Shown here piece after piece: positions 1 through 8,616 of a DNA stretch of 64,000 nucleotides. The notes below the pieces were generated by a model. It had not been told where the DNA came from, did not search any database, and worked only from the letters and a program-made list of their open reading frames with translations. Numbering within the stretch: the first letter of the stretch is position 1; each line of letters starts with the position of its first letter. The translations under genes were made by a program, and so were the position numbers. The DNA lies in NCBI GenBank assembly GCA_964467165.1, contig CAYXOL010000014.1, positions 1 through 64,000 of the forward strand. The letters run 5' to 3'. The DNA is from Clostridium_AD sp964467165 (lineage in GTDB: Bacteria; Bacillota; Clostridia; Clostridiales; Clostridiaceae).

Positions 1-49
1 CGTGCTAGGGACTTTCACCCATAAGATTGCGCCCATGCTGGGCGCACCT
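1..49. other. GC-rich left edge with a small hairpin
   Basis: The first ~50 bases are far richer in G and C than what follows. They hold a short perfect hairpin (GCGCCCA / TGGGCGC, about 28-44). One frame is open from the window edge, so this may be the 3' tail of an upstream gene or insertion sequence lying mostly outside the window. Too little is visible to name it. Confidence 0.3.
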
Positions 50-90
50 AAAAAGCCGGCCTGTAATCTTTTTACAGGCCGGCTTTTTTT
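50..90. terminator. Intrinsic terminator, probably bidirectional
   Basis: A 12-bp stem (AAGCCGGCCTGT / ACAGGCCGGCTT) is preceded by A-rich sequence and followed by a run of T. It can end transcription entering from the left edge on + and also from the minus-strand gene whose stop codon touches its right side. Confidence 0.85.
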
Positions 91-550
91 ATACGGTAAT
101 AATCGTTTTATTTCTACCACTATTTTTATGTACTTCATCAGCAAGCGCATTCCTTACAGCAACCTCATTCATCTCTTCTATTAAATTTTCAATATTCCCT
201 ATATTTTTATCATTACTTATTATACTTCCCATTTTTGATAAATCCTTTAACATTTCTACTATATATATATTATTTTCTATAGTAACAGGCGATGAAATAA
301 CCATAAAAACTTCCCCCCCTGTTTGCTCTATTTTTATAAAAGTATCATTTTTAGTATAAGCTCTCATGGAAATGCAATTTTTACAATATCCATCTTTTCC
401 CCAAAGCTTATAACAAGAGTCTTCTACTATTTCATCATCATCTTTTTCAGAATTTACAACTTCCTTTTTAATTGGATCTACAATTCTTATAATATCATAT
501 AGATTTTTAAATATTGACAATCGTTCTTTGACTATTTCAAGAATATCCAT
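89..550 (-). CDS. Truncated PAS-like sensor protein (N-terminal half of a GGDEF-type protein)
   Basis: A 153-residue protein with AGGAGG just before its ATG. Residues ~45-110 carry the Cys-rich pattern CYKLWGKDGYCKNC followed by a PAS-like strand region ending in VEMLKDLS. In clostridial diguanylate cyclases this module sits directly before a GGDEF domain. Here the sequence reaches MNEVAVRNALADEV, where homologues enter GGDEF (typically RDxLTGLYNRR), then loses similarity and stops in the terminator. No GGDEF or EAL catalytic part is left, so it is a sensor stub: a decaying gene or a stand-alone sensor. Family recalled from motif; no search run. Confidence 0.6.
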   Translation of the reverse strand: MDILEIVKERLSIFKNLYDIIRIVDPIKKEVVNSEKDDDEIVEDSCYKLWGKDGYCKNCISMRAYTKNDTFIKIEQTGGEVFMVISSPVTIENNIYIVEMLKDLSKMGSIISNDKNIGNIENLIEEMNEVAVRNALADEVHKNSGRNKTIITV

Positions 551-865
551 AGCAGGCCTCCTTTATAGCTCTTTGTGTAGCTCTAACCATTTATTTTTTT
601 ATTTACATATTAAGTCCTCTCCTGCAAAGTTGCAATATTAACGACATATGCAATGTTCTAAATCAACCTAATTATAGCCATTATACATTACTTTTAGAAT
701 ATTTCCAATATTGAATTATTTTTAATATGCAAATTTTCCAGTAAATTTTTTTAAATATATATTGCATTTATGAACATTAAAGATTAAAAACTCAAAAATC
801 TAACTAGTGTTAATGTAGCTGTAGATAGTGTAACAAAAGAATAGTGGCTTATATTATAAATAAAA
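551..865. other. AT-rich spacer, no gene seen
   Basis: About 300 bases between the sensor stub and the next terminator. It should hold the stub's minus-strand promoter, but no clear -35/-10 pair, riboswitch or conserved ORF was recognised. Confidence 0.4.
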
Positions 866-904
866 AAAATAGAATGGTTTACTAAAGCCACTCCATTTTT
901 TTAT
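866..904 (-). terminator. Intrinsic terminator of the EAL-HDOD gene
   Basis: An inverted repeat (TAGAATGG... / ...CCACTCCA with A and T flanks) pairs best as minus-strand RNA through G-U pairs and ends in a U run. It lies ~50 bases past the stop codon of the minus-strand EAL-HDOD gene. Confidence 0.7.
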
Positions 905-930
905 TTATAGTTTATAAAAGGCTAACATAC

Positions 931-953
931 AACTTACCACGTGGGTGGCACCT
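931..953 (+). repeat. Dispersed CCACGTGG repeat, copy 1 (shortened)
   Basis: Shortened copy of the ~30-bp element: AACTTACCACGTGGG followed by TGGCACCT. The base after its right edge completes CTA, which is the TAG stop (952-954) of the minus-strand EAL-HDOD gene. The strand given here and below is the one that reads AACTTGCC first. Confidence 0.8.
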
Positions 954-2154
954 AAATTTTTGCAAAATAAATAGATTCATAGTATAAATTTGGCAAACAA
1001 TTCTCATCTAAATCAAGTTCTTTTGAAATTTCTGAAACTTCATCCCATTTTCCATTTTCATAAGCTATTATTAAAAGTAGTAATTTGCTATAGTTATTTT
1101 CACTTTTTTTATTTAAAGCATCCTTTACTTCATTGGGTATTAATAATTCTTGGAGTATTTCTTCAAAGTGTCTATCTAAGAGTAAATCTATCATAGATAA
1201 CATTCCTACCAAATAAGCATTAAAGGTGTTTATTTTTTTATGCATTTTACTAGCGATTAATTCTGCAAACCTTGCCCTTATTAAGGTATTAACTATTAAA
1301 ATTTCAGGCTTATCCTCACCTATAATCATAAATACCATTAAATATAACCAGTTTTTTATTTCTTTTTCTCCTAAGAGTGCTAATGCTTGCTTCATTGACC
1401 TTATTTCACTTAAAAAACTATAATTTGCCGAATTTATAAGTTTTAATAATTTAAGGGACAATGATACGTCTTTTTTTATTAAATTTTCTATGCTGTTTAC
1501 ATTAAAATTATTGCTACTAATCTCATGTAATAGTTTCATATAAACAAGCTTGTTTTCCGACATTTTTTTCCCCAGCATCATTGTGGGCTTACTAAAATAA
1601 TGGCCTTGAAAGTATGTATATCCAAGTGATACTGCTTCATTAAAGTCATCCATAATTTCAACTTTTTCCGCAAGAAACTTTACATTCTCACGGTTTACCT
1701 GTTGCATTACTTTTTTTCTCTGGTCACCTTTAGTTACCTTAAAATCAATCTTAATGATATCTGCTACCCCTATAAGGTCTCTATATTTATCAGAATAAAC
1801 AAAATCGTCTAGGGCTATAGCGTACCCCAAAACTTTCAGTTTTCTACATATCTCTAATACTTTCTCATGAGGTTCTATATTCTCTAATATCTCAACTACA
1901 ACTGATTGAGGAGGCAAAACATCAAAAATATCTGATTGTAATATATTTTCAGTAAAATTAATAAAGGCTTTTTTGCCCCCGGTTACTTTCTCTATTCCTA
2001 TATTTACGAAACTATTTCTTATAACCACAATTGTTGCCTTATCTACATCATTATCTGGGTATATATTTTCTTGACTATCTCTGAATAATAATTTATATCC
2101 AAATAATTTATTATGTCTGTCAAGTATTGGCTGCCTTGCTAAAAAAACATCCAT
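952..2154 (-). CDS. EAL-HDOD signalling protein (YuxH-like)
   Basis: A 400-residue protein with an N-terminal EAL-like domain (~1-195) and a C-terminal HDOD domain (~200-385), the layout of B. subtilis YuxH. The EAL signature is VEIL (near residue 88) rather than EAL. The LDDF metal-site motif (115-118) and a KVE near 166 remain, so cyclic-di-GMP hydrolysis is uncertain and a binding or scaffold role is possible. HDOD domains are HD-like but usually lack the catalytic His-Asp pair. Its stop codon lies at the edge of repeat copy 1. Probably monocistronic; cytoplasmic. Confidence 0.85.
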   Translation of the reverse strand: MDVFLARQPILDRHNKLFGYKLLFRDSQENIYPDNDVDKATIVVIRNSFVNIGIEKVTGGKKAFINFTENILQSDIFDVLPPQSVVVEILENIEPHEKVLEICRKLKVLGYAIALDDFVYSDKYRDLIGVADIIKIDFKVTKGDQRKKVMQQVNRENVKFLAEKVEIMDDFNEAVSLGYTYFQGHYFSKPTMMLGKKMSENKLVYMKLLHEISSNNFNVNSIENLIKKDVSLSLKLLKLINSANYSFLSEIRSMKQALALLGEKEIKNWLYLMVFMIIGEDKPEILIVNTLIRARFAELIASKMHKKINTFNAYLVGMLSMIDLLLDRHFEEILQELLIPNEVKDALNKKSENNYSKLLLLIIAYENGKWDEVSEISKELDLDENCLPNLYYESIYFAKI

Positions 2155-2179
2155 ATTTATCTCCCCATTTAAATTTATT

Positions 2180-2209
2180 ACTTGCCACTTGCCACGTGGG
2201 TGGCACCTA
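2180..2209 (+). repeat. Dispersed CCACGTGG repeat, copy 2
   Basis: Full-length copy with GTGGGTGGCACCTA at its right end. It lies 8 bases past the stop of the Spo0E-like gene and upstream of the EAL-HDOD start. Confidence 0.9.
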
Positions 2210-2217
2210 CCTGGAAC

Positions 2218-2403
2218 TTACCTACTAATTGCCTTCATGTACTTAACAATTAATTCGTCTAGATTTCTGCTTATAATAAGTCTTTGTTCTCGCTCTTCAG
2301 GATTTTGGTCTGTACAGCATATTTCATTTAAAATATCCCTCACTTCATCTATTCTTTCTCTTAGCTCTTCCAGTGCAATATTATCAAGAGTAAGACTAGT
2401 CAT
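2218..2403 (-). CDS. Spo0E-like aspartyl-phosphate phosphatase
   Basis: A 61-residue, two-helix protein ending in SRNLDELIVKYMK, the Spo0E-family signature (S-x-x-L-D-x-L-I-x-x-Y). Members dephosphorylate Spo0A~P or related response regulators and so delay sporulation. Length is normal for the family. A strong GGAGGTGAG ribosome site precedes the ATG. Which phosphoprotein it acts on cannot be told. The downstream gene encodes a cyclic-di-GMP-related protein, but repeat copy 2 separates them. Confidence 0.8.
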   Translation of the reverse strand: MTSLTLDNIALEELRERIDEVRDILNEICCTDQNPEEREQRLIISRNLDELIVKYMKAISR

Positions 2404-2616
2404 ACATACCTCACCTCCAATAAGATTTAATTATTACTAACTAAATTATAAAGCTATTTATTTAAATTTCTATTACCTATAGTATACATATATTTACACG
2501 TTTTTACAATATTTTATATGAATTTAGCAGTTATTTAATTTTTACTAATACAAACAAAACAAATATTAAAAGTTATTATTATGCCCTTATGAAGTGTTTT
2601 ATTATTATATTTTAAA
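2404..2616. other. AT-rich spacer
   Basis: Roughly 210 bases between the Spo0E-like start and the RNase J terminator. It is very AT-rich and should hold the Spo0E-like promoter; nothing else was recognised. Confidence 0.4.
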
Positions 2617-2676
2617 AAAGTACACCTTAATAAAATCTAATTGCCACTGCCAATTAATTTTAGTAAGGTGTACTTT
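2617..2676 (-). terminator. Intrinsic terminator of RNase J gene
   Basis: A 13-bp perfect stem (AAAGTACACCTTA / TAAGGTGTACTTT) with a long loop. As minus-strand RNA it is followed by a U run. The loop contains TTGCCACTGCCAA, vaguely like the dispersed repeat but too short to call a copy. Confidence 0.8.
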
Positions 2677-2716
2677 CCTATGTCTTATATAGTAAGATAT
2701 AAAAATTCAGTTTTTG

Positions 2717-4399
2717 CTATATTTCCATTATTATTGGTATAATTATAGGTCTCCTCTTAGTTTTTATATATAGAAACTGACCTAGTGCATTTCTTACACA
2801 GGATTTGATTACTGCCCATTCTTTAATTTTATTGTTTAAACACTGCTCTAATTCTTTTCTAACAATGTCTGTAGCTTCATTGATAAGTTCATTGGATTCT
2901 TTCATATATACAAATCCCCTAGTTATTATATCCGGTCCTGCTAGGATACTGTAAGTTTCTCTTTCTATAGTAACTACTACAGTAAGGATACCTTCTTCTG
3001 CTAAGTGTTTTCTGTCTCGAAGTACAATATTTCCTACATCTCCTACTCCAAGTCCATCTACCATTATAGCTCCAGTTTGTACTCTTCCAGCAAATTTACA
3101 TTCATTTTGTGATACTTCTAATATTTGTCCTGTTTCCCCAATGAATATATTATCTGGGTTCATACCCATTTTTTCTGCTAGTTGCCCGTGTTGTTTTAAA
3201 TGCCTAAACTCACCATGTACTGGCATAAAATATTTAGGGCGAATTAAAGTATGCATTAATTTTAATTCTTCTTGACAAGCATGCCCAGAAACATGAATTT
3301 CTTCAGTAGTATTATAAATTACGTTAGCTCCCTTTTTGAATAATTCATTTATAACATTGTATATGAATTTTTCATTTCCAGGGATAGGTGATGCAGATAT
3401 AATTATTAAATCACCCTTTTGTATTACGATACTCCTATGGGTAGATGATGCCATTCTTGTAAGGGCTGCAAGAGGTTCGCCTTGACTACCAGTAGTTACT
3501 ATTGTTACTTTCTCATCTGGATAATTGTGAATTTCTGCCACAGTAATTATAGCTTCCTGTGGTATATGAAGATATCCTAGTTCCATAGCTACTTGTGAAA
3601 TTCTCTCCATACTTCTTCCACTAAATGCTATTTTTCTTCCAACTAAAATTGAAGCATTGGCAATTTGTTGTATTCTATGAATGTTCGATGCAAATGAAGC
3701 TACTATTATTCTGCCATCAGCCTTTTGGAATAGTTTGTTTAGCGATTCTCCAATCACTTTCTCAGATATAGTAAATCCAGTGCGTTCAACATTAGTACTA
3801 TCAGCCATTAGAAGTAGCACTCCTTGACCACCTAATTTTGCAAATCTTTCCAAATCAATTACTTCTCCATCAATAGGAGTATAATCTATTTTAAAGTCTC
3901 CTGTGTGTATAGCCCTTCCAATAGGAGTGTGTATAACGATAGAACAAGCGTCTGCTATACTATGGCTAACTCTTATAAATTCTACGCTGATTTTATCTAG
4001 TTTTACAATATCACCAGGTTTTACTACATTTAGCGTACAATCTGCCATTATTTTATGTTCCTGCAACTTATTTTCTACAAGTCCTAATGTTAATCGTGTT
4101 CCATAAACCGGAACATTAATTTGCTTTAAAACATATGGTAATGCTCCTATATGATCCTCATGACCATGAGTTAGAAAAATTCCTTTTACTTTATCTCTAT
4201 TCTCTAGAAGATATGTTACATCTGGAATAACTAAATCCACTCCATACATATCTGCATCCGGGAAGGAAATTCCACAATCTATAACAACAATTTCATCCTT
4301 ATATTCTATTGCAGTAATATTTTTTCCGATTTCTCCAAGTCCACCTAGTGGAATGACTCTGATTTTGTTTTTAACTTTACTTTTATAATTATTATTCAA
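2717..4399 (-). CDS. rnj: Ribonuclease J
   Basis: A 560-residue metallo-beta-lactamase/beta-CASP ribonuclease with combined 5'-3' exo- and endonuclease activity in mRNA decay and rRNA maturation. The zinc motif THGHEDH is at residues 77-83, with PVHGEF in the beta-CASP region and a C-terminal domain ending near the stop. Length is normal (~555). The start is TTG (4397-4399), chosen because AGGAGA lies just before it and the next lines read as a typical N-terminus. J1 or J2 cannot be told from one copy. Monocistronic with its own terminator. Confidence 0.92.
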   Translation of the reverse strand: MNNNYKSKVKNKIRVIPLGGLGEIGKNITAIEYKDEIVVIDCGISFPDADMYGVDLVIPDVTYLLENRDKVKGIFLTHGHEDHIGALPYVLKQINVPVYGTRLTLGLVENKLQEHKIMADCTLNVVKPGDIVKLDKISVEFIRVSHSIADACSIVIHTPIGRAIHTGDFKIDYTPIDGEVIDLERFAKLGGQGVLLLMADSTNVERTGFTISEKVIGESLNKLFQKADGRIIVASFASNIHRIQQIANASILVGRKIAFSGRSMERISQVAMELGYLHIPQEAIITVAEIHNYPDEKVTIVTTGSQGEPLAALTRMASSTHRSIVIQKGDLIIISASPIPGNEKFIYNVINELFKKGANVIYNTTEEIHVSGHACQEELKLMHTLIRPKYFMPVHGEFRHLKQHGQLAEKMGMNPDNIFIGETGQILEVSQNECKFAGRVQTGAIMVDGLGVGDVGNIVLRDRKHLAEEGILTVVVTIERETYSILAGPDIITRGFVYMKESNELINEATDIVRKELEQCLNNKIKEWAVIKSCVRNALGQFLYIKTKRRPIIIPIIMEI

Positions 4400-5031
4400 T
4401 ATTCTCCTGATTTCTAAATATTAAGCAATCTATTCATCCAATATCTTCGTTCTGTCGACTAAACAGCATGGCGTATTATAGGATTCAACTACATATGTTA
4501 GTTCTTTTATACTCCAAGTTCTTTAGTACTAAAAAACCATTATAAAAACAAACTATTTCAAATGTTTTTCTCCTATTAACTATCCATAAATCAGGATTTT
4601 CACCTACCTTTTTTTATATTTTTTATTAATTTAACGCTTTCAGCCAATATTCTCCTTTCTTAATATATTTTAAAATAAACCTATATTTCAAAGTGTTGTT
4701 TTTATTTAAACATCACTCTCTTTATCAAACTATATATTTGTAATACTTTTATTATCTAATTAAATCATCATTGCCCATATTATAATATTACTTAAATCAT
4801 TATCTTTTATGTTGTAATATTAATAAATTTATAAAGAACTCAATTATACTATTAAATATAATTATACCATACTAGATTTGATTATATTCGATTATAAAAT
4901 AATAAACATTAAGAAATAATTCTTTTGCTTAAATAATGTCTCTAAAACACAAAATGCACCTTGAAAGAAATCTGCCACTCCAATATCCGTGCGCATTATT
5001 TTCTCTACAAGTTGCATTCCTAGTTATTTGT
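4400..5031. other. Long AT-rich spacer upstream of RNase J
   Basis: A 630-base region without a convincing gene. On the minus strand there is a 15-codon ORF (4600-4647, TTG start) behind AAAGGAGAATAT, almost the same ribosome site as that of RNase J itself. It could be a leader peptide, but nothing supports its translation. The RNase J promoter should be here. No riboswitch class was recognised. Confidence 0.4.
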
Positions 5032-5277
5032 TTATTTATCTAAAGTAAAATGTTTTTTAAATAATCCACCTTGCTTTGTATAGTGTAAGATATATTCATG
5101 ATCATAAACATTATGTATTTCTAGATTTGTAACTCCTTTTGTTTTTAAAACTAACCTTACTTTATTAAATTCTTCAATTTCTGGCTGGGAAGTTAACATA
5201 GTGTAGAAAAGCTTTTTTGAATAGGTAGCCCAGGTTTCTAAAAGTTCGTCGATTGGCGTATTTACATCTACATTCAT
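5032..5277 (-). CDS. Small hypothetical protein
   Basis: An 81-residue acidic/mixed protein with no membrane segment, no Cys pair and no motif I recognise. AGGAGG eight bases before the ATG and good codon use make it a likely real gene. It stands alone between RNase J and the antiporter. Function unknown. Confidence 0.6.
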   Translation of the reverse strand: MNVDVNTPIDELLETWATYSKKLFYTMLTSQPEIEEFNKVRLVLKTKGVTNLEIHNVYDHEYILHYTKQGGLFKKHFTLDK

Positions 5278-5509
5278 TTTTCTTCCTCCTTGTATAATAC
5301 GAATAATGCTATTATACTCATTACATTTTTTTCTTCTTCCCTTCTATTATATAGAACTCATGGTATATAATCAACTTACATTATAAATTTATTAATTTAT
5401 GGCATTATATTTGCTATAGTATCTTAGATTTATAATAATTAAAAATTTTTATATTACTTCATAATTATTAACCTCTTTACAGCTTTTCATACAATATAAG
5501 AGTAATATC

Positions 5510-6691
5510 TTAATCTTCTGGCAACAATTTTTCTCCTGCTATTTTAATACCAATGGCTCCAAGTGGAGCTGTAACAAATATAGACAATACTGCAATTGCA
5601 AGTATTAATTCCCCGGATTTCACTCCCGCGGCTAATGGCACTGCACCCATTGCTGCTTGGACAGTGGCTTTAGGAATATAGGAAATCACACAAAATAATC
5701 TTTCTTTTGCATTTAAATTAGTTCCTAGTAGTGATATTAGTACCCCTATGCTTCTAGCCATTAGTCCAAGGATAATAATAATTAATCCTAATAGCCCAGA
5801 ACCTGCTGCAACATATATGTTAACCTGTGCTCCCACTAATACAAAAAGGAAAATTTCTGCAATTACCCACACCTTATTTAGTTTTAATGATAACCTATTA
5901 GCTACTTTGGAGTACTTTTCCAGCAGCATAAATCCAATAGCCATTACACCTAGAAGACTTGCAACGGGTACTATATTCTTAACTAGGTCTTCAACCCCTG
6001 TGAGCATAATTGCTGCAGCTATTAATATAAAAGTTTTCTTCGTATCCCTCATATGATATTTTTTGAATATAAAGGTTAAGGCAATTCCCACAATAACACC
6101 TAGTGCTATTCCAAGCAGTATAGATATAGGTATATCCAATATTTTCATTGGTATATTTACATTCTTACCACTATATAACCCTAAAAAAGTTGAAAATATA
6201 GTTATTGCAAAAACATCATCAATTGATGCCCCTGCCAGTATTATAGTTGGTATACCTTTTTTTTCGCCCTTACCTTTTGAAATAAAATTAAGCATTGGTG
6301 GCACAACTACTGCTGGTGAAACTGCTGCAATTATAAATCCAAGCATACCAGCCTCAATTTTTGATATTTCAAGTACATAACTTGCTATAAACATAATACT
6401 CAGCCCTTCACAAATACCAGGGATACAACTCATTTTTAATGCAGGTACACCTACTTTGTTTAGCGTATCCTTTTTAATTCCAAGCCCTGCTCTTAGTAAA
6501 ATAATGATAAGTGCAATTTTTCTTAAATCTGGTGAAATTTTAAGTATATCCGGACTTATTATATTGATTCCATAGGGTCCTAGGATTATTCCGAGTATTA
6601 ACATTCCAAGTAATCCAGGGAGTTTTGAGGCTTCGAATAACTTATTGAACATTAGTCCTAAAATAATTATAATCGCTATACTCATTGCCAT
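5510..6691 (-). CDS. Cation:proton antiporter (CPA family, KefB/NhaP-like)
   Basis: A 393-residue membrane protein with about 11-12 hydrophobic segments spanning nearly its whole length. It carries the conserved antiporter region GASIDDVFAIT (~155-165), where an Asp pair sits in a membrane segment, as in Na+/H+ and K+/H+ exchangers. It lacks the RCK/TrkA-N domain of full KefB proteins, so it is the transporter core only. The exact cation cannot be told. It lies downstream of the SulP gene but a terminator separates them. Confidence 0.82.
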   Translation of the reverse strand: MAMSIAIIIILGLMFNKLFEASKLPGLLGMLILGIILGPYGINIISPDILKISPDLRKIALIIILLRAGLGIKKDTLNKVGVPALKMSCIPGICEGLSIMFIASYVLEISKIEAGMLGFIIAAVSPAVVVPPMLNFISKGKGEKKGIPTIILAGASIDDVFAITIFSTFLGLYSGKNVNIPMKILDIPISILLGIALGVIVGIALTFIFKKYHMRDTKKTFILIAAAIMLTGVEDLVKNIVPVASLLGVMAIGFMLLEKYSKVANRLSLKLNKVWVIAEIFLFVLVGAQVNIYVAAGSGLLGLIIIILGLMARSIGVLISLLGTNLNAKERLFCVISYIPKATVQAAMGAVPLAAGVKSGELILAIAVLSIFVTAPLGAIGIKIAGEKLLPED

Positions 6692-6734
6692 GTTATAATC
6701 ACTACCTTTTCTTTAATATTTTTCCAAAATAAAA

Positions 6735-6769
6735 GACTCCTACTTAAAGACTAGCTCTAAGTAGGAGTC
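6735..6769 (-). terminator. Intrinsic terminator of the SulP gene
   Basis: A perfect 12-bp stem (GACTCCTACTTA / TAAGTAGGAGTC) with an 11-base loop. As minus-strand RNA it is followed by UUUUAUUUU. It separates the SulP gene from the antiporter gene. Confidence 0.88.
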
Positions 6770-6898
6770 ATTAATTGCAAATTCACAATAGTTATGGTGA
6801 ACTCCATCACCTTTTTTATAAACTTATTATACTATATTTACAATTTAAATCAATAGCTATTTTAGAATATATACGTTTATATATTCCTAATGACCAAT

Positions 6899-8371
6899 TT
6901 ATTTTTCCAGTCCACCAGGTTTATTAAATACCGCGACCTTGTCTATAATGTTTAAACTATCAGTATTTGCACCTATTATACATACTTTTATACCTCTTTT
7001 GTGATATTTCAAAACCACATTATCTATGGCATTAACTGCTGAATGATCCCAAATATGAGAATTTGAAAAATCAATATATACCAATTTTGCATTTTCATCA
7101 TAATTAAAACTTTTCATAAAATGTTTTGCTGAGGCAAAGAATAATTGCCCATGAACCTTGTACATGCTCTCACCATGGGAATCATTAATTGTATATTCTA
7201 CTTTGATTTTCGCTATTTTAGAAACAAAGAACATACAGCTTAATATAACACCAGTAAATACTCCAATAGCCAGGTTATGTGTAAATATAACCGTTCCCAC
7301 TGTAGCTAGCATTACAACATTATCTAATTTTGGAACACAGTTCATAGTTTTTAATGAGTTCCAATCAAAGGTGCTTATTGAAACCATAATCATAACAGCA
7401 ACTAGTGCTGCTAACGGAATTTTAACCACAAATTCATTTAGAACTATTATTAAAAACATTAAAACTACTCCTGCTGTAAATGAGGATAATCTAGTTCTAC
7501 CACCTGATTTAACATTAATAACGGATTGTCCTATCATAGCGCAACCAGCCATCCCTCCAAATAATCCAACTACTATATTACCTATGCCTTGTGCCATACA
7601 CTCTCGAACCTTATTACTATGGGTTTCTGTCATTCCATCCAGGATTTCCGCTGTTAGTAATGATTCGATTAGTCCCACAAAAGCTAAAGATATGGAATAT
7701 GGAAGTATAATTCTAATTGTCTCTAATGATAATCCTATACTAGGGATTAATAAACTTGGTAGGTCCTTCGTTATTACTCCCATATTACCTACACTTTTCA
7801 CACCACTACCTGTAAATATAGCTACGGCACTTATCACTATAATTGCCACAAGTGGCGATGGAACTGCCTTTGTTATATATGGAAATAAGTATATTATTGC
7901 AAGGCCTCCTACAACCATTGCATACATTGTCCAATTCTCTCCTTGAAATGATACCAATTGAGCCATAAATATAAGTATTGCCAGTGCATTTACGAATCCA
8001 ATCATTACTGGATGAGGAATATATTTCATTAATTTATCTACCTTTATAATTCCAAGCAAAATTTGTATTATTCCTGCCAGTATTGTTGCTACTAACATAA
8101 ATTCTATTCCATATCCCTTTACCAAGCCTGCTAATATAAGTGCCATGGCCCCTGTAGCTGCTGAAATCATCCCCATTCTACCACCTAATATGGAAGTGAC
8201 AATGGCCATACATACAGCTCCATATATCCCCATCATTGGATCTACCCCCGCCACAATAGAAAATCCTATTGCTTCTGGAATAAGTGCCAACGCTACAACT
8301 ATTCCTGCCAAAATATCATTCTTAGTATTTGATAACCATTGATTTTTTAATACTTTTCTAATTAAAAACAC
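6899..8371 (-). CDS. SulP-family inorganic anion transporter with STAS domain
   Basis: A 490-residue protein. Residues ~10-400 form the multi-span SulP transporter core, with the N-terminal signature DILAGIVVALALIPEAIGF, and residues ~405-490 are a cytoplasmic STAS domain. The family moves sulfate, bicarbonate or similar anions, usually by Na+ or H+ symport; BicA-like bicarbonate uptake is as plausible as sulfate. A GTGAGG ribosome site precedes the ATG. Its leader can fold into two competing structures (separate entry). Monocistronic. Confidence 0.88.
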   Translation of the reverse strand: MFLIRKVLKNQWLSNTKNDILAGIVVALALIPEAIGFSIVAGVDPMMGIYGAVCMAIVTSILGGRMGMISAATGAMALILAGLVKGYGIEFMLVATILAGIIQILLGIIKVDKLMKYIPHPVMIGFVNALAILIFMAQLVSFQGENWTMYAMVVGGLAIIYLFPYITKAVPSPLVAIIVISAVAIFTGSGVKSVGNMGVITKDLPSLLIPSIGLSLETIRIILPYSISLAFVGLIESLLTAEILDGMTETHSNKVRECMAQGIGNIVVGLFGGMAGCAMIGQSVINVKSGGRTRLSSFTAGVVLMFLIIVLNEFVVKIPLAALVAVMIMVSISTFDWNSLKTMNCVPKLDNVVMLATVGTVIFTHNLAIGVFTGVILSCMFFVSKIAKIKVEYTINDSHGESMYKVHGQLFFASAKHFMKSFNYDENAKLVYIDFSNSHIWDHSAVNAIDNVVLKYHKRGIKVCIIGANTDSLNIIDKVAVFNKPGGLEK

Positions 8372-8407
8372 CTCACTATTATATTCTTTTTAAACATTCT
8401 ATTATGA

Positions 8408-8484
8408 ATTTCTCAAAAAAATAGCTAACATAGTCTTATGCTAGTGTTTCTCCTTCTATATCTTTTCTATTTTATTTGAGAAAT
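8408..8484 (-). promoter_or_regulatory. Possible attenuator leader of the SulP gene
   Basis: In minus-strand RNA a small hairpin (CTAGCAT / ATGTTAG, 8425-8444) is followed by CUAUUUUUUU, an intrinsic-terminator layout, upstream of the SulP start. A segment further 5' (8467-8484) is complementary over ~17 bases to that U tract and the bases after it (8408-8424), so the two folds compete. No known riboswitch class was recognised. Confidence 0.45.
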
Positions 8485-8584
8485 GTAAAATCGCCAAGTG
8501 TAATTATATATTAGCATTGGATTTAATGCAACCTAAGAGTATTCTAGAAATGCCAAATGGTAAGCGTAATAGACATAAAAAATA

Positions 8585-8603
8585 GGCCATTTAAAAAATG
8601 GCC
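8585..8603 (-). terminator. Intrinsic terminator of the NlpC/P60 gene
   Basis: Stem GGCCATTT / AAATGGCC with a short A-rich loop, followed in minus-strand RNA by UAUUUUUU, 14 bases past the NlpC/P60 stop codon. Confidence 0.85.
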
Positions 8604-8616
8604 TTAATTATTTAAA

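Noticed and set aside
2641..2653. Further repeat copy in the RNase J terminator loop
   Set aside because: Only TTGCCACTGCC matches; chance is likely for such a short string.
7158..7946. 262-codon + ORF
   Set aside because: It is antisense to the SulP gene, Thr/Ile-rich, and has no ribosome site; a shadow of the membrane protein's codon pattern.
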